DNA of 64,000 nucleotides from Chryseobacterium oryctis (lineage in GTDB: Bacteria > Bacteroidota > Bacteroidia > Flavobacteriales > Weeksellaceae), in NCBI RefSeq assembly GCF_025971925.1, contig NZ_JAPDHV010000010.1, forward strand, positions 16,776 through 80,775, in the 5' to 3' direction. The notes below the pieces were generated by a model that did not search any database, was not told the DNA's origin, and saw nothing but the letters and a program-made list of their open reading frames with translations. The number at the start of each line of letters is the position of its first letter. Positions within the stretch are counted from its first letter, which is position 1. Position numbers and translations under genes: made by a program. This document shows, piece by piece, positions 18,419 through 27,344 of this stretch.

Positions 18419-18739
18419 ATGAATAAATCAAAACCAAATTACAAGCGAATTTACAGTGAAATTCTTCAGGAAAAGCACCCTGAAAAAATCGAAAAATGTG
18501 AAAGAATTCTGAATAAAGCAGAGCTTACAAGTATAGATGTAATAAGATTAAACAAAATAATCTTCAACATCCAGGAAGACACAAAAGTGAACCGTAGACA
18601 TTCTTTTTATGATAAAAATGCAGTATTTGAAATTTTAAAATATCAAAAAAAGAACCAGTGCACCAATACTGCTCTCTCAAAACACTTTCATCTGAGTAGA
18701 AATACAATTACCAAATGGAAAAGATTGTTTTCGATATGA
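18419..18739 (+). CDS. Small helix-turn-helix protein, second of a pair
   Basis: 106 residues, basic, beginning MNKSKPNYKRIYSEILQEKH. The C-terminal 40 residues form an HTH (AVFEILKYQKKNQCTNTALSKHF, LSRNTITKWKRLF) matching the end of the preceding protein in type. The middle is helical. No enzymatic domain is seen. With its neighbour it forms a two-gene unit closed by the terminator at 18836. Function unknown; DNA binding is likely. Confidence 0.75.
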   Translation: MNKSKPNYKRIYSEILQEKHPEKIEKCERILNKAELTSIDVIRLNKIIFNIQEDTKVNRRHSFYDKNAVFEILKYQKKNQCTNTALSKHFHLSRNTITKWKRLFSI

Positions 18740-18835
18740 GGATTTAGACAACATTAAAAAAATCAATTTGTATTATTTCCAGGGTAATTTTTATCAAATC
18801 AAACAAATTCTAATCGAAAGGAAAATTAAGAAATT

Positions 18836-18867
18836 GAGGCTTAGATTATATAATCCAAGCCTCTTTT
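18836..18867 (+). terminator. Intrinsic terminator after the HTH pair
   Basis: Stem GAGGCTTAGATTA with TAATCCAAGCCTC (18836-18848 and 18851-18863; one mismatch) is followed by TTTT. Confidence 0.75.
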
Positions 18868-18992
18868 AAATAGTGATAAATCGATTTGAGATCTTATATA
18901 ATAATTATAAAAATTTTCCTTTGATATTCAATCATTTATCTGTATTAAAATTTGTTCTGCTATTTAACTTTATAAATACAATTTAGATTATT

Positions 18993-19024
18993 AACCCAAC
19001 AGATTTTTTGAAACCTGTTGGGTT
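18993..19024. terminator. Hairpin at the end of the fibre gene
   Basis: A perfect 10-base stem AACCCAACAG/CTGTTGGGTT (18993-19002 with 19015-19024) lies 19 bases beyond the stop codon of the minus-strand gene. The T-run is weak on that strand. Confidence 0.6.
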
Positions 19025-19042
19025 TGGATCTCATGTTTTTTT

Positions 19043-20194
19043 TTATAAATTTTTGATTTTCAGAGTATTTATTTCATTTTGTAATTTTTCTGTTACTTTG
19101 AGTAATGCATCAATTTTTGATTTTTGCTCATCAATCTCTTTCTGCTGCTCAATAGTATGCAGATAAAGTTCTTCTATTTTTTCTAATGATTGTACAGACA
19201 GATCAGTAAGGTTATAAGAATATCCATTCTCTGTTTTTTCTAATGCTGTAACAGGAGTTACACCTGGCAAGTGCTTATTTTCCAAAATAAACTTTTCAGT
19301 ATCGTAAATTGATTTAAATTTATAATTTGGCTTTAACGTCGATACTCCTTCTAAATAATCTTCAAAAACATAATCCGGATAAGTAGTTGTTGCTGTAACA
19401 ATACTTCCACTTACTTTTAATTTTTCTGTTCCGCTTAAAGTTTGCGGAACACTATAGCCAATACTTAAAGTGTTATTGATGTTGAATCTGCCATCTCCAG
19501 CTATTTGAGCTCTTAAAACAGCATTAGCCCCACCACCAGGACTGGTGCTAAAAATAATTGGTGCTGAAACTGTAGTCTGGTTTGTAGAAAAACTCAAGCC
19601 GGTCGCATCATTATCAGCAATAATTTGTGCTTGACTTTCAGGATATACCTGAAGATGCATACGAGAACTCACCCCATTAGCATTATTATCAGCTGCAGTA
19701 AAAACCATGTTTGCATACGACGAAAGACCTGTTTGGTAAAGTGTCCCAGCTGTCCCGATTTCTGTCTTCTGTGACGCTCCTTGAAAAGTTAATCTATTTC
19801 CTCCCAGTGTTACAGTACGATTGCCTGTAAGCGTTCCATCAGCATTATAAATATTAGCAGCTACTCCCTGAGAAATTTTTTGCCAAACAGAACCATCAAA
19901 ATAGAAGTAGCCAACCGAAGTCACATTCACTGTTTTTGTTGTTGTACTACCCGAAGCTAAAGCTTCAGTTACATAAACGATTGTACCTGTCTGTGCTGCC
20001 AAATACAAAGCATCTTTAGCTTTCAATTCAGAACCCTTTAGCCTCGGAGCAATAAAACCATCTACTTTTGTTGCATCTGTGGGAAAAGATACAACATCTA
20101 AAGTAGCTTTTGGAGTTGGAGTATTTATACCTACCTGGGAGAACACAATACCGGAACTAAATATAGCTCCTAATAAAATAATCTTTTTTTTCAT
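19043..20194 (-). CDS. Secreted fibre-like protein with coiled-coil tail
   Basis: 383 residues with a signal peptide ending GIVFSQ. The mature start VGINTPTPKATLDVV is the usual opening of a large flavobacterial family of surface proteins. The middle is a repetitive, Ser/Thr/Gly/Ala-rich beta region (about 30-270) resembling phage tail-fibre or trimeric-adhesin heads. The C-terminus has a chaperone-like tail region (about 275-345: YPDYVFEDYLEGV, KFILENKHLPGV) and a coiled coil (about 340-383). It is probably a trimeric cell-surface or extracellular structure. The tail region occurs in place of a classical peptidase S74 domain in this phylum. Monocistronic. Confidence 0.8.
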   Translation of the reverse strand: MKKKIILLGAIFSSGIVFSQVGINTPTPKATLDVVSFPTDATKVDGFIAPRLKGSELKAKDALYLAAQTGTIVYVTEALASGSTTTKTVNVTSVGYFYFDGSVWQKISQGVAANIYNADGTLTGNRTVTLGGNRLTFQGASQKTEIGTAGTLYQTGLSSYANMVFTAADNNANGVSSRMHLQVYPESQAQIIADNDATGLSFSTNQTTVSAPIIFSTSPGGGANAVLRAQIAGDGRFNINNTLSIGYSVPQTLSGTEKLKVSGSIVTATTTYPDYVFEDYLEGVSTLKPNYKFKSIYDTEKFILENKHLPGVTPVTALEKTENGYSYNLTDLSVQSLEKIEELYLHTIEQQKEIDEQKSKIDALLKVTEKLQNEINTLKIKNL

Positions 20195-21241
20195 TTGTTA
20201 AGTTATTTATACTCTGTAAGAAATCTTAAATGATTTCTCTATATAATTAGAAATAGATTTTTATTTATAAATATCCTTATTTAATTGATTATAAATGAAT
20301 ATCATAAGTCTTTGGAAAAACAATGTGATATCAATGTTACATCAGTTAAAAGTGAATTAATATTAAAAAGTGAAAGACCTGATAAAATAAATCCGAAAAG
20401 AAATTATCATTCTTTTACAGAATTCCTCTATAAATTTTTGAAAATAGTAAATGAAGTTGTTTCATGTGAATGATTATTTAACAAACATCTATTTTGAATG
20501 AGATTCGTAATACTCTCTTAAAATGCATTTTGTTAATATTAAACTAAAATAAATTCTGTTGAGAAAACATTGTTTTTTACTTCTTTTATTCCTTTATACT
20601 TTGACTTCACTATCTCTTTCTTTATCATTTATAAAACTTTTATACAGATTATTCAAATGCTAATATAAAGCCGAGAATCAATAGATAAAAATCCTAAATT
20701 TTATTAAATTTAAAAATTGATAAAAACTATTTCCCTTTTTTAAAACCATACTAATATTTGAGAATGCAAAGCGACGAATTTTTCTAAAAAAAACAAAAAA
20801 AACACCTACTTAATATCTACACTTCATGATTCACAAATGTATCACAATGATTTACAAAGCATAGTAGCTCTATTGTTTTAAAGATATATTTTACAATTTC
20901 TATATTCCTAAAACTAAATAAATATATGAGCTTGTGCTTCTCTGTTTCAACTTATCGTTTTATTTACTTTCAATAGAACATTCAATGCATACATTAAAGA
21001 CTTTGCATATATCGTATTTAATATTTTACACTATCATAAGCTAAACAAAAAAAGGGAGAATAATAATGAAGACAAATAATAATTTGATTTTTTTTAACGT
21101 AATATAAGCAGATGATTTTTTTTGAAATAATTGATATAGTCTACAGTATCATTGCAAATAATTTAAGAAAAAATATAGCATTTATACAGTGTTATAAATA
21201 TCCTAAAAGAATAATTATTTTTTCAAAAATTATGTAGTATT
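20195..21241. other. Long AT-rich gap without a supported gene
   Basis: About 1050 bases between the fibre gene and the tRNA terminator. The best frame (20285-20473, 62 codons) starts with TTG and resembles nothing. No tRNA, repeat family or convincing hairpin was found. It may contain the fibre-gene promoter and decayed sequence. Confidence 0.5.
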
Positions 21242-21244
21242 ATC

Positions 21245-21281
21245 AAAAAAAAAGTCTTTAAATACTAGATTTAAAGACTTT
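21245..21281 (-). terminator. Intrinsic terminator of the tRNA-Ser gene
   Basis: A perfect 13-base stem AAAGTCTTTAAAT/ATTTAAAGACTTT (21251-21263 with 21269-21281), loop ACTAG. On the minus strand it is followed by a run of nine T. Confidence 0.85.
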
Positions 21282-21308
21282 CTATATTATTTGGTTACTC
21301 TAACCTTG

Positions 21309-21393
21309 CGGAGAGTGAGGGATTCGAACCCCCGGACCTGTTACAGTCAACAGTTTTCAAGACTGCCGCAATCGACCACTCTGCCAACTCTCC
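21309..21393 (-). tRNA. tRNA-Ser (anticodon TGA)
   Basis: A class II tRNA of 85 bases. The acceptor arms GGAGAGT and ACTCTCC pair fully, the discriminator is G as expected for serine, and the CCA end is not encoded. The anticodon loop CTTGAAA gives TGA, reading UCN codons. A long variable arm (TGTTGACTGTAACA) and the T-arm GGGGGTTCGAATCCC are present. It is a single gene with its own terminator. Confidence 0.96.
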
Positions 21394-21544
21394 ATAAACT
21401 TCGATGTTATCGTCGTTTTCAGTGGTGCAAATATAGAACCTTTTTCATTTTCCACAAAATATTTTTAAACATTTTTTAACTAAAATTAATAATTAACTAA
21501 AAATCAAGCCAATTATTTTCATTGTTATCTATAAATTTACTGCA

Positions 21545-21574
21545 TAAAAAAACACACCCTTATTGGATGTGTTT
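21545..21574 (-). terminator. Intrinsic terminator after trxB
   Basis: On the minus strand AAACACATCC pairs with GGGTGTGTTT (one G-U pair; 21565-21574 with 21550-21559) and is followed by TTTTT. It starts 23 bases after the trxB stop codon. Confidence 0.8.
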
Positions 21575-21597
21575 ATATATTTACTATAAAGTTAATA

Positions 21598-22539
21598 TTA
21601 ATGTAATTCGGCTAAATATTTTTCTGCATCCATTGCTGCCATACATCCGCTTCCTGCTGCAGTAATAGCCTGTCTGTAGATATGATCCTGAACATCTCCT
21701 GCTGCAAAAACCCCTGGAAGATTTGTTCTCGAAGAACCTTTTTCTGTTACGATATATCCGTTTTCATCCAAATCAATTTGACCAACGAAAATATCTGTAT
21801 TTGGTTTGTGACCAATTGCAATAAAAATCCCGTGAACATCAATTGTAGATTTTTCCTGAGTCTGATTATTGATAACAACAGCTATTTCTACCAAATTGTT
21901 TTCTCCTTCAATGCCTATCAATTCATGATGAAATTTCACCTCAATATTAGGAGTATTCTCAACTCTATGAACCATTGCTTTTGAAGCTCTGAACTCTCCT
22001 TTTCTTACCAACATTGTAACTTTATTGCATAATTTTGAAAGGTAAGTTGCCTCTTCTGCTGCTGTATCCCCTGCTCCTACAACCACAACATCTTTGCCTC
22101 TGTAGAAAAATCCGTCGCAAGTAGCACATGCAGAAACACCACCTCCGTTATATTTTTTTTCGTCATCAAGACCTAAATATTTTGCGGTGGCACCTGTAGA
22201 AATTATTACCGATTTGGCAAAAATTTCTTTGTTTCCCGCATATAATTTATGAATACCTCCTACTTCTTTAGAAAATTCAACTTTAGTGATCATTTCATAA
22301 TGCACTTTTGTATCGAATCTTTCAGCTTGTTTCTGCAAATCCATCATCATTTCCGGACCTGTAATTCCTGTAGGATATCCCGGGAAATTATCAACTTCAG
22401 TAGTGGTAGTCAATTGTCCGCCCGGCTCCAAACCTGTATACAATTCTGGTTTTAAATCTGCTCTTGCTGCATAAATAGCTGCTGTAAAGCCAGAAGGTCC
22501 CGATCCAATGATTACACAATCTAAAATGTTTTGCTCCAT
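21598..22539 (-). CDS. trxB: Thioredoxin-disulfide reductase
   Basis: A 313-residue flavoenzyme that reduces thioredoxin with NADPH in the cytoplasm. Features are the N-terminal FAD-binding GSGPSGFTAAIYAARA, the redox-active C138-A-T-C141 in SACATCDGFF, the NADPH-binding GAGDTAAEEA, and the C-terminal FAD segment GVFAAGDVQDHIYRQAITAAGSG. Length is standard. It has its own terminator and stands as a single gene, 169 bases from holA. Confidence 0.97.
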   Translation of the reverse strand: MEQNILDCVIIGSGPSGFTAAIYAARADLKPELYTGLEPGGQLTTTTEVDNFPGYPTGITGPEMMMDLQKQAERFDTKVHYEMITKVEFSKEVGGIHKLYAGNKEIFAKSVIISTGATAKYLGLDDEKKYNGGGVSACATCDGFFYRGKDVVVVGAGDTAAEEATYLSKLCNKVTMLVRKGEFRASKAMVHRVENTPNIEVKFHHELIGIEGENNLVEIAVVINNQTQEKSTIDVHGIFIAIGHKPNTDIFVGQIDLDENGYIVTEKGSSRTNLPGVFAAGDVQDHIYRQAITAAGSGCMAAMDAEKYLAELH

Positions 22540-22708
22540 ATTTTGCTTTTCTAAAGATTATAAAATTAACGACCGCTAATTTCGTGATTTTTACTATTTA
22601 TTTAAATTTATTTTAATGATACTTGTCAATACTAAATATAGGTGAAAGTTATAAATTAGAAATTAAGAATTGAAAAACTGCAATAATCATTAATAACTTA
22701 TAACTAAA

Positions 22709-23746
22709 TTACACCTTCATTTTAATCTTATCAACATTGATAATCTTATAAACCAATTCTTTAATCAACTCTGCCTCACTCATATTTACAGCTCCTAATC
22801 CCTTACCTTTCATATCAAACTCTCTTAAAATCGAGATAACTCTTGTTGCGTGTTTTAGAGGATAAAGCCTTGCTGATTCCGCATAATCTTTAATAAAATA
22901 AGGATTAATACCCATCTGAGAAGCAATAACCTGAGGAGATTGGCCAATCATTGTATTATAAATAATGACATTGGAAAAATAATTGTACAAACTCGCCAAC
23001 ATCATCACAAAAGGATTATTTTTAGGATTTTTACCCATAAAATGGGCTATTTTAAATGCTGCATTTGCATTTTTAGTACCTAAAGCTTTCTGTAATTCAA
23101 AAACATTGTATTCTTTGCTGATTCCGATATGGTTTTCTACAATCGTTCCGTCTAAAACCTCTCCTTCTTTCAGAATAATTTTTAGCTTATTTAGCTCATT
23201 CGCAATTCTTGAAAGATCATTTCCAAGATATTCTGCCAACAAATGCGAGATATTTGGTGCGGTTTTTATTCCTAAAGAAATACACTCATCAGAAATCCAT
23301 TTTGGAAGATTATTTTCTTTAATGGATTCACTCAAAAATAATGAACCTATTTTGTCTAAAGATTTAGTAACCTTTTTTCTACTGTCTAATTTCTTATGTT
23401 TATGGGCAAAAACCAAAACCGTCGACGAAACTGGATTTTCAACATAACCTTCAAGAGCTTTTGTTTCAGGTTCATTCAATTTTAAATCCTGAGCTTCTTT
23501 TACAATAATTACCTGCTTATCACCCATCATCGGAAATTGTCTCGCCAAAGACAAAACTTCCTGATAAGTAGTATCTTTTCCGTAGACAACAGTTTGGTTG
23601 AATGCTTTTTCATCTTCATTCAAAAAGTCGTGTTCAAGAGCTTTTACAGCAAGATCAATAAAGTAGGGTTCTTCTCCGTGGAAAAAATAAATAGGTAAAA
23701 CTTCTTTATTTTTAATATTTTTGAGGATTAAATCTAATTCTTTCAT
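22709..23746 (-). CDS. holA: DNA polymerase III subunit delta
   Basis: 345 residues, the clamp-loader delta subunit that opens the beta sliding clamp. Seen are the N-terminal YFFHGEEPYFID, DKQVIIVKEAQDL, the region VLVFAHKHKKLDSRKK, and the C-terminal helical collar domain (MMLASLYNYFS, KHATRVISILREFDMKGKG). Its ATG is only nine bases from the ATG of the head-to-head nuclease-fold gene, so each promoter must lie in the neighbour. A TATCTTTG box at 23812-23819 on the minus strand fits. Confidence 0.95.
   Translation of the reverse strand: MKELDLILKNIKNKEVLPIYFFHGEEPYFIDLAVKALEHDFLNEDEKAFNQTVVYGKDTTYQEVLSLARQFPMMGDKQVIIVKEAQDLKLNEPETKALEGYVENPVSSTVLVFAHKHKKLDSRKKVTKSLDKIGSLFLSESIKENNLPKWISDECISLGIKTAPNISHLLAEYLGNDLSRIANELNKLKIILKEGEVLDGTIVENHIGISKEYNVFELQKALGTKNANAAFKIAHFMGKNPKNNPFVMMLASLYNYFSNVIIYNTMIGQSPQVIASQMGINPYFIKDYAESARLYPLKHATRVISILREFDMKGKGLGAVNMSEAELIKELVYKIINVDKIKMKV
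23716..23723 (+). promoter_or_regulatory. -7 box for the nuclease-fold gene, inside holA
   Basis: TATTTTTG on the plus strand is an exact TAnnTTTG match 33 bases before the ATG at 23756, within the first codons of holA. No -33 TTTG is seen. Confidence 0.35.
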
Positions 23747-23755
23747 CTTATATTA

Positions 23756-24184
23756 ATGGAACTTCCAAAACTGAATTTTCAGGAAACTTTTGATTTTAAA
23801 TTCAAGAAAGACAAAGATAAGTTTTTTATTTATGACTTGGTTCGTAAAACTTACCTTTTGCTCACTCCTGAAGAATGGGTGCGTCAGCACTGGATTCATT
23901 ATTATCTTACCGTGAAATCCTACTCTACATCTGCTTTAATTACAGAAAAAAAGATAGTTTTAAATGGTTTAACAAAAAGAATAGACCTGTTGGTTACAGA
24001 AAAAACAGAACCTAAAATTTTGATTGAATGCAAAGCTCCGCACATTAAACTTACTGAAAAAACTTTTGAACAAACAGCAAGATACAACTCAATCATAGGA
24101 GCTAAAGAAATCATTTTGACAAATGGTTTACAACACATTAATGCATATTTCGAGGATGGTCAATATCAATTCTACAAGCAATAA
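23756..24184 (+). CDS. Single-domain PD-(D/E)xK nuclease-fold protein (HsdR N-terminal-like)
   Basis: A 142-residue stand-alone version of the type I restriction HsdR N-terminal domain. The nuclease residues are D77 (KRIDLLV) and E91-x-K93 (LIECKAP), followed by the helix motif Q106-x3-Y110 typical of RecB/HsdR nucleases. There is no helicase domain and no methylase gene nearby, so it is not a restriction system. Head-to-head linkage with holA suggests a housekeeping role in DNA replication or repair. Actual nuclease activity is inferred from intact catalytic residues. Confidence 0.85.
   Translation: MELPKLNFQETFDFKFKKDKDKFFIYDLVRKTYLLLTPEEWVRQHWIHYYLTVKSYSTSALITEKKIVLNGLTKRIDLLVTEKTEPKILIECKAPHIKLTEKTFEQTARYNSIIGAKEIILTNGLQHINAYFEDGQYQFYKQ
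23812..23819 (-). promoter_or_regulatory. -7 box for holA, inside the nuclease-fold gene
   Basis: The minus strand reads TATCTTTG, an exact match, 66 bases before the holA ATG and within the divergent gene. If both boxes are used the two transcripts overlap at their 5' ends by about 80 bases. Confidence 0.4.
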
Positions 24185-24344
24185 TTCTTCCTTTTCTATC
24201 TAAAAAAAATCCGAATTTCTTTATATGAACTTTATATTTTCAGAATATTAAAGTTTTAATAATTTGTGTCAATTTAGATTTTCAAATGAAAAACTTGTAT
24301 GAATTTTGCTGTTTAAATCGCTCAATAAAATTATAAATTTCAAT

Positions 24345-24959
24345 ATGAAAATTAAAAATATCATTTTCGATTTTGGAGGAGTTTTAATGGATTGGAATCC
24401 TAGATATTTTTTCAAAGATTATTTCAATGACGATGAAAAAATGGAATATTTCTTAACTCACATCGCTACACAAGAATGGAATGAAGAACAAGACAGAAGA
24501 AGAAGCCTTGCAGAAGGCACAGCAATACAAGTTGAGAAATTTCCTGAATGGGAAAAAGAAATCAGAGCTTATTATGACAATTGGACAACCATGTTGAGAA
24601 GCGATATTCCTCAAAATGTAGAAGTATTGCAAAAGCTAGGAAAAACAGATTATCAACTATTTGGACTTACCAATTGGTCGGCAGAAACTTTTCCGTACGC
24701 ATTAGAAAATTATGATTTTTTCCAATTATTCGATGGGAAAATTGTGGTTTCAGGAGCTGAAAAACTAATCAAACCAGATCCTAAAATTTGGTATGTTCTT
24801 TTAGATAGATATAACATTCAGGCTAACGAATCTATTTTCATTGATGATAATTTCAAGAATATCGAAGTAGCTAATTCTTTAGGATTTAAAACAATACACA
24901 TCAAACCTGACACAAATTTAGAACAAGAATTAAGAGATCTGGGAATAAAATTTAACTAA
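24345..24959 (+). CDS. HAD-superfamily hydrolase
   Basis: 204 residues from the ATG at 24345 (a longer frame starts with TTG). All HAD motifs are present: the nucleophile D9 in FDFGGVLMDW, the Thr motif GLTNWS, the Lys in IKPDPKIW, and the acidic FIDDNFKN. The second Asp of motif I is replaced by Gly (D-F-G), as in the haloacid dehalogenase/YihX branch, so the substrate could be a small phosphate ester or a haloacid. A helical cap lies at about residues 15-85. It precedes the secreted hydrolase gene by 40 bases and may be cotranscribed. Confidence 0.88.
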   Translation: MKIKNIIFDFGGVLMDWNPRYFFKDYFNDDEKMEYFLTHIATQEWNEEQDRRRSLAEGTAIQVEKFPEWEKEIRAYYDNWTTMLRSDIPQNVEVLQKLGKTDYQLFGLTNWSAETFPYALENYDFFQLFDGKIVVSGAEKLIKPDPKIWYVLLDRYNIQANESIFIDDNFKNIEVANSLGFKTIHIKPDTNLEQELRDLGIKFN

Positions 24960-24999
24960 TAATTTTTATTCCTATTTTTATATCTAAATAATTTACCAT

Positions 25000-25743
25000 A
25001 TGATACGTTCAATTTTATTTTCAGCATTTTTACTGGCTTCAGGAAGTATTTTCAGCCAAAATCTTAAAACTGTTTCTTATCAAGACGGAACGCAAAAATT
25101 GAATGGTCTTATTACCTCCAATTCAGGAAAAAAGCTTCCTGGAGTTTTAATTCTTCCAGCCTGGAAAGGAATTGATGAAGAAGCTAAAACAGCAGCTAAA
25201 GAGCTTGAAAAGGAAGGTTATATTGCTTTTATTGCAGATATTTATGGTGAAGGAAATATCCCTACGGATAATGCTTCAGCAAGTAAATCGGCAGGATTTT
25301 ACAAGCAAAATTATGAAGCTTATCAAAAAAGAATTTCTTTAGCTTTAGAACAATTGAAAAAAAACGGTGCTGTTTCTAATAAAATAGCAGTTATTGGGTA
25401 TTGTTTCGGAGGAACCGGAGCATTAGAAACAGCCAGAGGAAATTTACCCATTGCAGGTGTTGTTTCTATTCATGGAAGTTTAGCAAAAGACCCAACAAGA
25501 AAAAACGAAACTCTAACAACCAAAATATTGGTTGAACATCCTGCGGATGACCAAAGTGTCTCTAAAGAAGATTATGATAATCTTGTAAAAGAAATGAATG
25601 AAGGCAAAGCAGACTGGCAAATTATCACTTATGCCAATTCAAAATATACCTTTACTAATCCCCAATCTCCTGATTATAATGAAGTAATGGCAAAAAGAGC
25701 ATGGAATCACACATTGATGTTCCTGAAAGAAATAATTAAATAA
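25000..25743 (+). CDS. Secreted dienelactone hydrolase-family protein
   Basis: A 247-residue alpha/beta hydrolase. The signal peptide ends in SIFSQ (about residue 20), so it is exported to the periplasm. The nucleophile is C135 in GYCFGG, as in dienelactone hydrolase, with D183/D184 (HPADDQ) and H237 (RAWNH) completing the triad. Length is normal for the family once the signal peptide is removed. The substrate is unknown, and the family hydrolyses cyclic lactones and assorted esters. It ends a short plus-strand run convergent with the cupin gene. Confidence 0.9.
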   Translation: MIRSILFSAFLLASGSIFSQNLKTVSYQDGTQKLNGLITSNSGKKLPGVLILPAWKGIDEEAKTAAKELEKEGYIAFIADIYGEGNIPTDNASASKSAGFYKQNYEAYQKRISLALEQLKKNGAVSNKIAVIGYCFGGTGALETARGNLPIAGVVSIHGSLAKDPTRKNETLTTKILVEHPADDQSVSKEDYDNLVKEMNEGKADWQIITYANSKYTFTNPQSPDYNEVMAKRAWNHTLMFLKEIIK

Positions 25744-25818
25744 TGCAACAATTTATCAGTATACCAATGTAACAATCTTTTTTATCTTAATTATTACATT
25801 GGTATATTACATATCAAC

Positions 25819-26181
25819 CTATCCTTCTTCCCTGTTCACTAAATCCATCGAAAATGCAGGAAGACAAATTGCAACATATTCACAATTTTCAGAAAAAGGA
25901 TTACTATAACGTACTCTTGCTCCTTTTTCAACCAGGATACTTTGTCCTTTTTCCAGAACAACTATTTCTCCGTCTATTTCAAATTGCTTTTTTCCTGAAA
26001 TAATAATGGTAAACTCATCAAACTGAGGTGTTTGGTGAGGCTCACTCCAATTAGGCGGAGCAACCATATGAGCGATTGAAATATTAGAGTTTTGAGTTGA
26101 ATTTCCCCAATGTTCTTCAATTAACTTTCCGTCTGTTGTAGGAACTACAAAAGGTGATTTTTGGATTTTATATTTTTTCAT
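25819..26181 (-). CDS. Cupin-domain protein
   Basis: 120 residues from the ATG at 26181, one base after the stop codon of the GNAT gene. The longer frame would overlap that gene by 95 bases. It is a single cupin barrel: motif 1 region PHQTPQFDEFTIIISGKKQFEIDG and motif 2 VEKGARVRYSNP. The usual metal histidines are only partly kept (one H in motif 1, none in motif 2), so metal binding is doubtful. Its role is unknown. It is the last gene of a minus-strand run. Confidence 0.85.
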   Translation of the reverse strand: MKKYKIQKSPFVVPTTDGKLIEEHWGNSTQNSNISIAHMVAPPNWSEPHQTPQFDEFTIIISGKKQFEIDGEIVVLEKGQSILVEKGARVRYSNPFSENCEYVAICLPAFSMDLVNREEG

Positions 26182-26182
26182 A

Positions 26183-26707
26183 TTAATGATTCTCTTTTTT
26201 GATTTGGTAAACAAAATTTGTTCGCGTTGGCTCATTGTAATAAGCAACTTCTTCTTCGGCAATTTTTTCTCCACCAATTCTCTCTAATGCGATTTGAGAA
26301 CGTAGATTATCTTTCCCAATATGAAAGTGAACTGTATCAACAAATTGGAAAATATAGTCAAGCATTAATTTTTTAATTTGTGGGTTAATTCCTTTTCCCC
26401 AAGATTGGGTTCCGTAGAAGGTATAACCGATGAAAATACTGTTTTTCTCTTCATCAAAATTATAAAAACGGGTACTTCCCAAAACATTTCCGGTTGCTTT
26501 TTCAATAATTTTAAAAGCACCTTGGCTTTCCATTGCTCCTCTGAAAAAACCTTCAAAAACTTCTCGTTGATAACGGTCTGGGTTAGGATGTTGTTCCCAA
26601 ACTTTTGGGTTAGAGGCTACTTCATACAAAGACTCAAAATCCCCTTGCTGTAAGGGGATTAATTGATATTCCTGATTTTCTAAGATAGGTTGAATAGAAA
26701 AATTCAT
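26183..26707 (-). CDS. GNAT acetyltransferase, RimJ/RimL type
   Basis: A 174-residue acetyltransferase of the RimJ/RimL branch, which transfers acetyl from acetyl-CoA to protein N-termini or small amines. Seen are the N-terminal LENQEYQLIPLQQGDFESL, the strand GSTRFYNFD, and the region GYTFYGTQSWGKGINPQ with the acetyl-CoA-binding loop. HIGKDNLRSQIALERIGGEK is the typical end of the fold. It is coupled to the cupin gene by a one-base gap. The substrate cannot be predicted. Confidence 0.88.
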   Translation of the reverse strand: MNFSIQPILENQEYQLIPLQQGDFESLYEVASNPKVWEQHPNPDRYQREVFEGFFRGAMESQGAFKIIEKATGNVLGSTRFYNFDEEKNSIFIGYTFYGTQSWGKGINPQIKKLMLDYIFQFVDTVHFHIGKDNLRSQIALERIGGEKIAEEEVAYYNEPTRTNFVYQIKKENH

Positions 26708-26710
26708 TTC

Positions 26711-27316
26711 TTAACTTTTTGCTTTTGCAGCGTCAGACTCTATTTTTTTAATTTCTTTCAATTTATCTGAAATTTTGATAACAGCATCTATTTTTGATGG
26801 TTTCAAAGGAACTTCAGCCTGAGCATAATCCCATTTCAATACAAGATTTGCATTATTTTCATCAGTTGGGTTTAATGTAATTTCAAACCACTCTTGTTTA
26901 TCCGTTAATGTATTTACAGGTACAGTAACATCCACAACATCCTGTTTTGGGTCATAAGTATAAGCACCCCACTGTTGGAAATCTTTATTTAGAATAACTT
27001 TCCATTCTTTCTCTGTTGGAACAATAAAAAGTCCGTAAGTTCCTGCAGGAACTACTTTTCCACCGAAGTTAACAGATTGTCCGAATGTAATTTTTGTAGA
27101 TGAATTTGCTCCCGCTCTCCAAACTTGTCCGTAAGGAACCAATTCACCAAAAATTTTGCGTCCTTTCACTCCCGGTCTTCCATAGTCAATTTTAATTTTT
27201 GACATTGAAAATTGTTGTTCAACAATCTGACGAGGACTTGCCGCTGGTACAGAATAATCTTGTGCTAAACCTAAAGCCGAAGCTGATATACAAACTGCAA
27301 TTAAAAACTTTTTCAC
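26711..27316 (-). CDS. Secreted DUF2911 protein
   Basis: 201 residues from a GTG at 27316-27314, chosen because it gives a proper signal peptide (VKKFLIAVCISASALGLAQ) and avoids overlap with the upstream gene. The mature part carries the DUF2911 hallmarks SKIKIDYGRPGVKGRKIFG, VWRAGANSSTKI and GTYGLFIVP. Function is unknown. Proteins of this family are periplasmic and widespread in Bacteroidota. The C-terminus is a basic helix (KISDKLKEIKKIES). Confidence 0.88.
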   Translation of the reverse strand: MKKFLIAVCISASALGLAQDYSVPAASPRQIVEQQFSMSKIKIDYGRPGVKGRKIFGELVPYGQVWRAGANSSTKITFGQSVNFGGKVVPAGTYGLFIVPTEKEWKVILNKDFQQWGAYTYDPKQDVVDVTVPVNTLTDKQEWFEITLNPTDENNANLVLKWDYAQAEVPLKPSKIDAVIKISDKLKEIKKIESDAAKAKS

Positions 27317-27344
27317 TTTTAAATTTTTGTTTAAAATTACAAAA

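Larger units (their letters stand above)
18740..19042. other. Convergent gap with two terminators
   Basis: About 300 bases between the helix-turn-helix pair and the end of the minus-strand fibre gene. Apart from the hairpins listed separately I see nothing in it. Confidence 0.5.

Noticed and set aside
20285..20473. Plus-strand frame of 62 codons
   Set aside because: Starts with TTG within a long non-coding gap and shows no domain, signal peptide or partner.
21291..21479. Plus-strand frame of 62 codons
   Set aside because: It is the reverse strand of the tRNA-Ser gene.
23756..24184. Type I restriction system
   Set aside because: Only the N-terminal nuclease-fold domain exists; there is no helicase, HsdM or HsdS nearby.
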